Part shown: positions 27,225 through 33,985 of the stretch, piece after piece
How the letters are laid out: every line of letters starts with the position of its first letter
Position numbering within the stretch: position 1 is the stretch's first letter
Source of the DNA: an uncultured Clostridia bacterium
GTDB taxonomy: Bacteria; Bacillota; Clostridia; Lachnospirales; Anaerotignaceae
DNA: 64,000 nt
Direction: 5' to 3'
NCBI GenBank assembly: GCA_910587195.1
Contig: CAJUKL010000004.1
Span: 12,012 to 76,011 of the forward strand
Program-made: the position numbers and the translations under genes
The notes under the pieces: generated by a model
Told to the model about the DNA's origin: nothing
Seen by the model: only the letters and a program-made list of their open reading frames with translations
Databases searched by the model: none

Positions 27225-28160
27225 ATGACAATTTATAAAAGTGTATTAGAAATAATTGGTGGAACACCATTATTAGAACCGATTCGACTGGAAGAACAAT
27301 TACAATTAAAGGGAAAGCTTCTTTTAAAATTAGAATATCTCAATCCAACTGGTAGTGTAAAAGATAGAGCAGCAAAAGGAATGATAGAAGATGCTGAAAA
27401 AAAAGGATTATTAAAAAAAGGCTCTGTCATTATTGAACCAACTAGCGGTAATACTGGAATTGGTTTAGCTTCTATTGCAGTTGTAAAAGGATATCGTGTT
27501 ATATTAACTATGCCAGAAACAATGAGTGTAGAAAGAAGAAATATTTTAAAGGCTTATGGTGCAGAATTAGTTTTAACAGATGGGGCAAAAGGCATGGCAG
27601 GAGCCATTGAAAAAGCAGAAGAACTAGCAAAAGAGATTCCAAACAGTTTTATAACAGCACAATTTGACAATCCCGCTAATGCAGAAATACACGAAAAAAC
27701 AACTGGTCCTGAAATTTGGAAAGATACCGAAGGAAAAATAGATTATTTTATTGCAGGTGTAGGAACAGGTGGCACATTGACTGGAACAGGAACCTATTTA
27801 AAAGCACAAAAACAAGATATTCACATTGTTGCTGTAGAGCCAGCAGATTCTCCTGTACTTTCTCAAGGAAAATGTGGTGCACATACGATACAAGGAATTG
27901 GTGCAGGTTTTGTTCCTAAAGTATTAAATCCGTCTATTTATGACAGTGTGTTCCCAGTAGAAGGAGAAGATGCTTTTCAAGCAGCTAAAAAATTAGCAAA
28001 GACAGAAGGAATTTTAGTTGGAATTTCTTCTGGAGCAGCACTTCACGCTGGTATTGAATTAGCAAAAAAAGAAGAAAATAAAAATAAAACCATTGTAGTC
28101 TTACTTCCTGATTCTGCTGATAGATATTACTCTACTGCATTATTTCAAGACGAAAAATAA
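27225..28160 (+). CDS. cysK: Cysteine synthase (O-acetylserine sulfhydrylase)
   Basis: The 311-residue PLP enzyme replaces the acetyl group of O-acetylserine with sulfide to give cysteine. It has the PLP lysine Lys46 in LNPTGSVKDRAA, the phosphate-binding PTSGNTGIGLA, GVGTGGTLTGTG and the late LLPDSADRYYST. GAAGGGA precedes the ATG. It stands alone. CysK rather than CysM is favoured by length and the C-terminal motif, but the exact substrate preference is inferred. Confidence 0.94.
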   Translation: MTIYKSVLEIIGGTPLLEPIRLEEQLQLKGKLLLKLEYLNPTGSVKDRAAKGMIEDAEKKGLLKKGSVIIEPTSGNTGIGLASIAVVKGYRVILTMPETMSVERRNILKAYGAELVLTDGAKGMAGAIEKAEELAKEIPNSFITAQFDNPANAEIHEKTTGPEIWKDTEGKIDYFIAGVGTGGTLTGTGTYLKAQKQDIHIVAVEPADSPVLSQGKCGAHTIQGIGAGFVPKVLNPSIYDSVFPVEGEDAFQAAKKLAKTEGILVGISSGAALHAGIELAKKEENKNKTIVVLLPDSADRYYSTALFQDEK

Positions 28161-28184
28161 AATTTTATAAAGAAAGTGGCTTAT

Positions 28185-28480
28185 TATAGTTTTTGGAGGA
28201 ACTTTTTAAAAGAAAGGTTCCTCCAAATTCGTTTAAAAACATATTTAAAAAAACTTAAGACCTTGAGGTTTCACCTCAAACTCCACCAACTTTTTTGAAA
28301 AAAAGTTGGACAAAAAACTTTATCTTTTGCTAACAGAACAAATTCTAAATTTTAACCACTGGTGCTCTGTTGTCGTTCATCTACAACAACTGTTCAAGTC
28401 CAACACACAACAGCAAAACGAAGTTGTCTACACTTTGTTTCGGTCGGTGCAGAACAAACATCCACTGGACGTTTTGCACC
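28185..28480 (-). repeat. Modular hairpin repeat, unit of an inverted-orientation dimer
   Basis: In minus orientation relative to the copy at 6331: GGAGGAACTTTTT/AAAGGTTCCTCC, TTGAGGT-GAA-ACCTCAA, CAACTTTTTT/AAAAAAGTTG, then the GTTGT...ACGACAAC block and a GTGCA...AACGTCC...TGCAC palindrome. Two short plus-strand frames across it are not genes. Confidence 0.85.
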
Positions 28481-28690
28481 TCAAACTCCACCAACTTTTT
28501 TGAAAAAAAGTTGGACAAAAAACTTTATCTTTTGCTAACAGAACAAATTCTAAATTTTAACCACTGGTGCTCTGTTGTCGTTCATCTACAACAACTGTTC
28601 AAGTTCAACACACGGCAGCAAAACGAAGTTTTGCACAAAGTTCTTTACTAAGCTTTCTTTCAAGAAAGCGTCAAGAAAGCGTTAGAACTT
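28481..28690 (-). repeat. Modular hairpin repeat, second unit of the dimer, overlapping the sdaAA stop
   Basis: Nearly the same bases as the first unit over about 120 bp (28490-28620), then module one: on the minus strand ACGCTTTCTTG is present twice in tandem, followed by AAAGAAAGC. The sdaAA stop codon (28671-28673) lies inside the first of these. Confidence 0.85.
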
Positions 28691-29546
28691 TGTCTGCAAT
28701 GGCTTGTCCGGTTGGAGTCGCTGCTAAACCGCCTAATGCAGTTTCTTTTATTTTATAAGACATTTCATGTCCAATTTCTCCCATAGCATCAATCACATCA
28801 TCCGGAGGAATTGCACTTTCAATACCTGCTAAAACCATATCTGCTGCCGCAACTGCATTTACTGCACCTACAACATTTCTTTTTACACAAGGAACTTCTA
28901 CTAAACCTGCAACTGGGTCACAAGCAAGCCCTAAAAGATTTTTTAATGCAATCGCTAAAGCATCTCCTACTTGTTTTGCACTACAACCATGTAATGCTGC
29001 TAAAGCACCTGCTGTCATGGCGGAAGCTGTACCAACTTCTGCTTGACAACCACCAGAAGCACCTGCAATAGAAGCTCTTTCTGCTACTACCTTTCCAATG
29101 CCAGAAGCAACATATAAAGCTTCTATAATTTGTTCTTTGCTTGCTTTTCCCTCTTTGTATAATGTTACAAAAACTGCTGGCATTACACCACAAGAACCGG
29201 CTGTAGGTGCTGCAACAATTCTTTTCATACAAGCATTCGATTCACTTACTTGTACTGCTCTTGTCATTACTTTGTTAATAAAATCACCACAAAGCGTTTT
29301 TCCAGTTTTTCCATAGTCTTCTAATTTTTGTCCATCTGTTCCAACAAGACCACTGTTAGAACGTAAAGTACCATCATATTGCTCTACCGATAAAAGCATA
29401 GCTTCCCATATTTTTTCCATTTCTTTAAAAGATTCTTCCCTAGAAACGGCTCTTTCTGCCATATCATCTTCTAATACAACTTCCCATAAAGGTAACTGTT
29501 TTTGTTCTGCCATAGCTATCCATTCTTTGATTGCATGATAGGACAT
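28671..29546 (-). CDS. sdaAA: L-serine dehydratase, alpha (iron-sulfur) subunit
   Basis: The 291-residue protein is the catalytic half of the two-subunit, [4Fe-4S] L-serine deaminase of Firmicutes (serine to pyruvate and ammonia). It contains APTAGSCGVMPAVF, ASIAGASGGCQAEVGTASAM, ACDPVAGLVEVPC and the cysteines expected to hold the cluster. The ATG at 29544-29546 starts 1 bp after the sdaAB stop with GGGAGG 9 nt upstream; the TTG three codons earlier overlaps sdaAB. The last residues (TLS-stop) are encoded by a hairpin repeat, so the native end may have been replaced. Confidence 0.94.
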   Translation of the reverse strand: MSYHAIKEWIAMAEQKQLPLWEVVLEDDMAERAVSREESFKEMEKIWEAMLLSVEQYDGTLRSNSGLVGTDGQKLEDYGKTGKTLCGDFINKVMTRAVQVSESNACMKRIVAAPTAGSCGVMPAVFVTLYKEGKASKEQIIEALYVASGIGKVVAERASIAGASGGCQAEVGTASAMTAGALAALHGCSAKQVGDALAIALKNLLGLACDPVAGLVEVPCVKRNVVGAVNAVAAADMVLAGIESAIPPDDVIDAMGEIGHEMSYKIKETALGGLAATPTGQAIADKVLTLS

Positions 29547-29547
29547 C

Positions 29548-30213
29548 TTAATCAACCTCCCTATTAAAATATGTTACTTTAATAATTCCTTCTACTCTTT
29601 TTAACCAATCTAAACCAGATTGTGGCATCTGTTGGTCAATTTCAATCACCATACAAGCATAGCCGCCACGTCTATCACGATATAAATGCATATTCGCAAC
29701 ATTTATACCCTTATGTGCCAAAAGAGAAGTTACTTCTGCCACATGTCCTGGCTGGTCTACATTATGTATAATTAGTGTATTATATTCACCACTGAAATTT
29801 ACATCAATATCATCAATTTTGTTTACCATGATTCTGCCGCCGCCTAAGGAAGATGCTTGTATTTTTAAGGTACGTCCTTGCTCGCCTTCAATTTCAATGA
29901 GTGCTGTATTAGGGTGTGCTTCTTTTAAATTTTTATTTTGTATGGAAAAAGCTAAACCTTCTTCTTTTGCAACTTCAAAACTATGAGGGATTCGCATATC
30001 ATCTGCCTGCATTCCTAAAATACCAGCAATTAATGCTTTGTCTGTACCATGTCCCACTCCTGTTGCTGCAAAAGAACCATGTAAATAAATATCTGCTTTA
30101 ATTGGTTTTTCTGCAAGTAACTTTCTTGCGGTTAAACCGATTTTTGTTGCGCCAGCCGTATGAGAACTGGAAGGCCCAACCATGACTGGCCCTAAAATAT
30201 CAAATATATTCAT
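29548..30213 (-). CDS. sdaAB: L-serine dehydratase, beta subunit
   Basis: The 221-residue partner of SdaAA, with the N-terminal FDILGPVMVGPSSSHTAGA serine-binding motif, a middle ASLGGGRIMVNKI and a C-terminal ACT domain (NTLIIHNVDQPGHVAEVTSLL). It completes the active site and probably senses serine. GGAGG precedes the ATG. First gene of the two-gene operon; promoter at 30268-30296. Confidence 0.95.
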   Translation of the reverse strand: MNIFDILGPVMVGPSSSHTAGATKIGLTARKLLAEKPIKADIYLHGSFAATGVGHGTDKALIAGILGMQADDMRIPHSFEVAKEEGLAFSIQNKNLKEAHPNTALIEIEGEQGRTLKIQASSLGGGRIMVNKIDDIDVNFSGEYNTLIIHNVDQPGHVAEVTSLLAHKGINVANMHLYRDRRGGYACMVIEIDQQMPQSGLDWLKRVEGIIKVTYFNREVD

Positions 30214-30267
30214 AGTATCCTCCTATCTATCCTTAATATTGTAAAATAATATAATATTTCTTATTTT

Positions 30268-30296
30268 ATGATAGTTGAAACTGTTTAAAATGTCAA
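30268..30296 (-). promoter_or_regulatory. Promoter of sdaAB-sdaAA
   Basis: On the minus strand TTGACA (30296-30291), 17 bp, TATCAT (30273-30268), about 45 bp before the sdaAB ATG. Confidence 0.7.
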
Positions 30297-30399
30297 TCAT
30301 TTGATGGAAAAATAGATTTTCTATTTTATTTTATGGTGAAGGCATACAAAAATGGGAAATAAAAGAAAAATACTTCTGTTGATTTTTGCAAAAAAATAG

Positions 30400-30715
30400 G
30401 AGTGTCCCAAAAGAGTAGTTTTAAAAATAAAAGACTGGCGTTTACCAGTCTTATGCTATTACATCACATTTTATGCAATTCACAATCGTAAACTTATCTG
30501 TATTGACTACCAACATAAACTGTAAAAACTGCAAAAACTGTATTTTTTTTGCTATACCTTTATATATATGTATTTTATATATATTATTAAACATATATGT
30601 TATATATATTTTATATTCTCTCTATATATAAAAAATTTTACAGTTTTTACAGTTGTGATAATGTATATTAACACCTATTGTTATTTCAATGGACTGTAAA
30701 AACTGTAAAAATGTT
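30400..30715. repeat. Inverted and direct copies of an ACTGTAAAAACTG motif in AT-rich DNA
   Basis: 30519-30540 reads ACTGTAAAAACTGCAAAAAC; 30637-30656 holds its inverted form TTTTACAGTTTTTACAG; 30693-30713 has the direct form again, ending 3 bp before the IS605-type element. The centre (30555-30630) is almost pure TATA-like sequence. A separate hairpin AAGACTGG/CCAGTCTT lies at about 30440-30462. No gene is visible anywhere in 30214-31069. Confidence 0.65.
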
Positions 30716-31066
30716 GTGAACTACCATTGTCTAAAGCCAATGGGCTTCCTGCTTCCTAGACCTCATAACCTACTATCTCCACAGGCGTAAATTCGGGCTG
30801 CACTATCCCTATAACGGTTTACACTGTACATTCCATACCTTGTATATTTTACGTGCTGAAGGAGAGCTTGGTTTTCGCATAATATTTCTCAGCACAACCA
30901 CTTATATACAGTTATCAATGTTCGTGTATAAATAGTATTATAGCAGAAAATATACTAACTTTATACCTGTTTTTCCTTATAAAATACTTTGTCAAAGTCA
31001 TCCTTCTGTTATACACTGTGAATATCTGTGTGTACTGTCTATTAAAGGAGGATCGTTTTCCTTTGA
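30716..31066 (-). mobile_element. Diverged IS200/IS605-type non-autonomous element with omega-RNA-like right end
   Basis: On the minus strand the right end reads AGGAAGCCCATTGGCTTTAGACAATGGTAGTTCAC (broken here as AGGAAGCCCATTGG and CAATGGTAGTTCAC), the typical IS605/TnpB right-end hairpin. Upstream, a block equivalent to 11343-11404 of copy 1 is found: TGATAACTGTATATA, then GTGCTGA/TCAGCAC arms (30853-30859 with 30889-30895) enclosing ATGCGAAAACCAAGCT. The left end is less sure; a weak AAAGGA/TCCTTT hairpin at 31045-31065 next to AAATTT gives a length near 352 bp. No transposase or TnpB is present. Confidence 0.7.
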
Positions 31067-31069
31067 AAT

Positions 31070-32410
31070 TTATGTGGTAGTCATTACTGCGTCCCAATCA
31101 GAAATACCATCTACAGTAAGCAGCCAGTTTAAAGCATAATGTCTTTCAAAAACAACACCAAAATCTAATGCTTCTATGGTTTTATTATTAATGCGAGCGT
31201 CTACACAAGCCCAATTATAACGTAGGGTTAAATCCTGCAGTTCTAAAATTTCTTCTTTGGAACGTAATTTTGCCTTTTTAGAAAGACTATTCATATCATG
31301 ATTCCATATAATATTTCCTAGTTCTATAGGTTCACAAAGTTGGTTGACTTCTTTTAAATCTAATAGAGAAAGTGCCCAAAAAAAGACAGCACAACATTCA
31401 TATCTCCAAGCAAAAAGATTAAATAGTTTTGGTTCCTTTGTCGGTGGGTGGTCAATATATTCCCTTTCTTTAGTAGAGAAAAAAGAAGAAACATGATATT
31501 TTTCTTCTAATAATTTCATTTGTTCCTGCATTTTTTGTTCTGGATTTTCATATTTTCCACTCATATAAATTTCTGCTTGAATAGCAGTGGCATAAACAGC
31601 AATACAACGTTGTAAAATTGTTTCTTTTTTTTGTAGTACTGTTTCAGCATCAAAAACAGTAGAGCGCAATTCTTCTAAATATGGAATTTTTTTACTTTTT
31701 AAAATAGCAATTGATTTTTCTTTTCTTGCAGTATCTGCTTCTGTTGGTTTTAATTCTTTTTCTAAAAAATCCGCAGAGGCAATCGGGTGGAAAGTATCAA
31801 AGGCAGATTGCCCTTTTTCATCAATCAGTAGCCTTCCATCATAATGAAATACTTCCATTGTTGGTACAAGAACAAAAGCAGTTAACGCTTTTGCTGTACT
31901 ATAAATGCTTTTAATCATTTGATTGGTTCTTTTTTCATCAGCATTTATGACGAATTGTATAGAAACAATACAATTAAATAATTTCATTTGCTGTAAAATA
32001 TTTTCTTTTAAAACTTGATTTTTTACGGGTGCTTTACTAAAAAAGTTTGCCATACCATAGGCTTGTCCCATGGTTTCCTTTTTATCTGTGATAATACGGA
32101 ATTTTAAAAAGGTATCATCTTGTAAGGTTAAAACAAATTCAGCATCGTTTACAGAATCTAACTTTTTACAATCAAATGCCTTTTCAAAAACAGAAGGAAC
32201 AATTTTCGTATTTTTTCGACAAGAATAAAGACGAATGGCTGCATTTTGCTCTGGCAACTCTTGTTTTTTTTCTACTTTTTCTGGTGTTTCATTTTGCTGT
32301 TCTGGCAGTTTGACTTCTATTTCTAAAAGGTTATTTTCAACAGTAGAAGTAGATGTTTCTTCTAATGGTTGATTTTCTTTTTTCTTTTTAAAAAAATCAA
32401 AAAGTTTCAT
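31070..32410 (-). CDS. DUF4272 domain protein
   Basis: A 446-residue cytoplasmic protein. The C-terminal half matches DUF4272: WRYECCAVFFWALSLLD, later LTLRYNWACVDARIN and FGVVFERHYALNWLL. The N-terminal 60 residues begin with a short basic stretch (KLFDFFKKKKENQP) and an acidic, Pro/Glu-rich linker. Function of DUF4272 is unknown. The ATG has AAGGAG about 10 nt upstream. The stop lies at the presumed left end of the IS605-type element, so the last residues could be insertion-derived. Confidence 0.8.
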   Translation of the reverse strand: MKLFDFFKKKKENQPLEETSTSTVENNLLEIEVKLPEQQNETPEKVEKKQELPEQNAAIRLYSCRKNTKIVPSVFEKAFDCKKLDSVNDAEFVLTLQDDTFLKFRIITDKKETMGQAYGMANFFSKAPVKNQVLKENILQQMKLFNCIVSIQFVINADEKRTNQMIKSIYSTAKALTAFVLVPTMEVFHYDGRLLIDEKGQSAFDTFHPIASADFLEKELKPTEADTARKEKSIAILKSKKIPYLEELRSTVFDAETVLQKKETILQRCIAVYATAIQAEIYMSGKYENPEQKMQEQMKLLEEKYHVSSFFSTKEREYIDHPPTKEPKLFNLFAWRYECCAVFFWALSLLDLKEVNQLCEPIELGNIIWNHDMNSLSKKAKLRSKEEILELQDLTLRYNWACVDARINNKTIEALDFGVVFERHYALNWLLTVDGISDWDAVMTTT

Positions 32411-32500
32411 TTTGCTTTTCTCCTTCTTGACAAATTGTTATTATTGTAACATGTTTTTTTTAGAATGTCTTTGTATTATTAAAAAAATTCTGGAATTTTT

Positions 32501-33019
32501 TTAGTTTAAAACTTCAATTTGACACATTTTCATTGCGTTTAATGCTTGTGTATGACTTTCTGGTGTGACACCAGCACAACAGCTTGCATCTACAACAATG
32601 GGCGTTTCCCAAAGAAATGATTTTATATTTAAAGCATTACTAATGACACAAATATCCGTACAAAGTCCAATTAAAGTAATACAGGTATATTGTTTTTGGG
32701 AAAGCAGTTGCGCTAATTCTGTGGAACCAAATGTAGCTTTATCAATTACCGTAGGATTTTTATTGCTACCAGCTTCCCAGACCTCTTTTTGAATTTCCCA
32801 ACCAAATGTATTTTTAACACAATGCACAACTGGTAAATGTTTTCCCTCTAGGGTATCCAAATATGCTTGTGTATGAGTGTCCCTTGTGTAATATAAATCG
32901 CCAGAAAAAGCTTTGATTTTTGAAATTACTTTTGACACAATTTTTTGTGCTTCCGCTGTTCCTAAACTTCCATCTATAAAATCATTTTGCATATCAATCA
33001 CAACAAGTGCTTCTTTCAT
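32501..33019 (-). CDS. Isochorismatase-fold cysteine hydrolase (nicotinamidase-like)
   Basis: The 172-residue protein has the catalytic triad layout of the family: Asp in ALVVIDMQNDFIDG, Lys in the middle (VIDKATFGST) and Cys in LIGLCTDICVISNAL. The size and the CTDICV motif fit nicotinamidase/pyrazinamidase of Firmicutes (nicotinamide to nicotinate, NAD salvage), though other amides are possible. I use the ATG at 33017-33019 preceded by GGAGAGG; the GTG four codons earlier overlaps that site. Confidence 0.85.
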   Translation of the reverse strand: MKEALVVIDMQNDFIDGSLGTAEAQKIVSKVISKIKAFSGDLYYTRDTHTQAYLDTLEGKHLPVVHCVKNTFGWEIQKEVWEAGSNKNPTVIDKATFGSTELAQLLSQKQYTCITLIGLCTDICVISNALNIKSFLWETPIVVDASCCAGVTPESHTQALNAMKMCQIEVLN

Positions 33020-33138
33020 TTGTTCTTCCACCTCTCCTTAACAATTATTTATATTCTTTTATTTTATCATTAAATGTCATTTCATACAACAAAAGAGAAA
33101 ATAATTTAAAAAAATATTGTATACATTTTAGAAAACAC

Positions 33139-33167
33139 TTGACTTTTTTTTAGTTATGTTTTATAAT
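33139..33167 (+). promoter_or_regulatory. Strong promoter of an orphan transcript
   Basis: TTGACT (33139-33144), 17 bp, TATAAT (33162-33167). Transcription would begin near 33174. Confidence 0.75.
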
Positions 33168-33650
33168 CTGTACATACAAAGAAATCAATCACAATAAAAA
33201 TAAAACAATGAAAAAGGAAAATTGTCCGGTTCTTTTGTTATAAGACGTCAATAATAAAAGAAATTCCATTTTCTAAAAAGCTTATTGAGATTATTATGAT
33301 TGCTTTGTTGATTATAAATTTTTACAATTTATAGTTAGTTATCTTAAAAAGGAGGAGATTCCAACAAAATAGTTAGCTTCGGTATTCCTTTTGATTGCGG
33401 CGTGTAAGTTGGGTGTATTTTTCTAAGGGAAAAATATGTAGTGTGAAAAGGAGAATACCATAAAACAAGAGTTTTGGATAAGGCACTATTCTTATAGGCT
33501 TGAGTCCCCTAATGTTTCAGAACTGTAAAAGCAAATAATAAACATTTTATCAATAAATGTATTCCATGTGGAAAATAAAAAGCATACTACAGTCTATGAA
33601 AATATACAACTGAATATAGAAATAAAAAAAATAAAGTGAGGAAAATAGGA

Positions 33651-33680
33651 ATGTTAGAACCAGTTCAGTATAAAAGATGA
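33651..33680 (+). CDS. Possible 9-codon ORF overlapping the orphan-RNA terminator
   Basis: GTGAGG 9 nt before ATG (33651) opens MLEPVQYKR and stops with TGA at 33678-33680, inside the ascending arm of the terminator. That is the geometry of an attenuator peptide. It may be chance. Confidence 0.3.
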   Translation: MLEPVQYKR

Positions 33681-33720
33681 CCTTTTTGTCAATCCAGTGA
33701 TAAAGGGGTCATCTTTTTTT
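33672..33720 (+). terminator. Terminator of the orphan RNA
   Basis: AAAAGATGACC (33672-33682) pairs with GGTCATCTTTT (33707-33717), followed by T run. Confidence 0.85.
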
Positions 33721-33782
33721 GCTTTTGGTAAATTTGTAAAAAAATAAAGTGAAATTTTGGAATTTCTATCATCTTATTACGG

Positions 33783-33820
33783 AAAATATCGTTTGTTTTT
33801 ATTGCGATATTTTTTTATTT
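33783..33820 (+). terminator. Second terminator-like hairpin before the DUF4914 gene
   Basis: AAAATATCG (33783-33791) pairs with CGATATTTT (33805-33813), then TTTTATTTT. A candidate promoter follows (TTGTTG at 33829, 17 bp, TATCTT at 33852), suggesting that the DUF4914 gene is transcribed separately from the orphan RNA. Confidence 0.6.
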
Positions 33821-33985
33821 TATTGATTTTGTTGTCTATCTTTTTAAATACTATCTTGTTTTATGATAAAACATACAAAATTTAAAAAAAAGACATATTT
33901 TTACTTGAAATTTACAAATACATTATGGCATATTAAAATAAGTAGAAAAAATAGTCTTACCACAAAGAGAATAAAGGAGGAAACT

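Larger units (their letters stand above)
33174..33720 (+). ncRNA. Candidate structured non-coding RNA of about 550 nt (unidentified)
   Basis: A complete transcription unit (promoter above, intrinsic terminator at 33672-33720) without a convincing gene. It contains strong internal pairings: GGTATTC-CTTTT (33381-33392) with AAAAGGAGAATACC (33446-33459), inside that TATTTTTC (33416-33423) with GAAAAATA (33429-33436), and further on ACATTT/AAATGT near 33542-33560. It has GC-richer blocks (GATTGCGGCGTGTAAGTTGG) unlike the surrounding AT-rich spacer. It does not show the hallmarks of tmRNA, RNase P RNA, SRP RNA or 6S RNA that I know. It could also be a long leader of the DUF4914 gene. Confidence 0.5.

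Noticed and set aside
28280..28640. Possible CRISPR or tandem-gene array because of near-identical blocks
   Set aside because: The two blocks are about 210 bp apart, over 100 bp long and belong to the dispersed hairpin family; there are no short regular repeats with unique spacers and no cas genes.
30395..30465. Remnant of another insertion sequence (GGAGTGTCCCAAAAGAG resembles ends of some IS families)
   Set aside because: Only one end-like sequence is seen, with no partner end, no transposase and no target duplication.
33174..33720. tmRNA, RNase P RNA, SRP RNA or 6S RNA
   Set aside because: None of the conserved sequence blocks of these RNAs is visible in this segment.
33863..33985. 41-codon N-terminal extension of the DUF4914 protein
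   Set aside because: It overlaps the candidate promoter and has no ribosome site, whereas the ATG at 33986 has AAAGGAGG.
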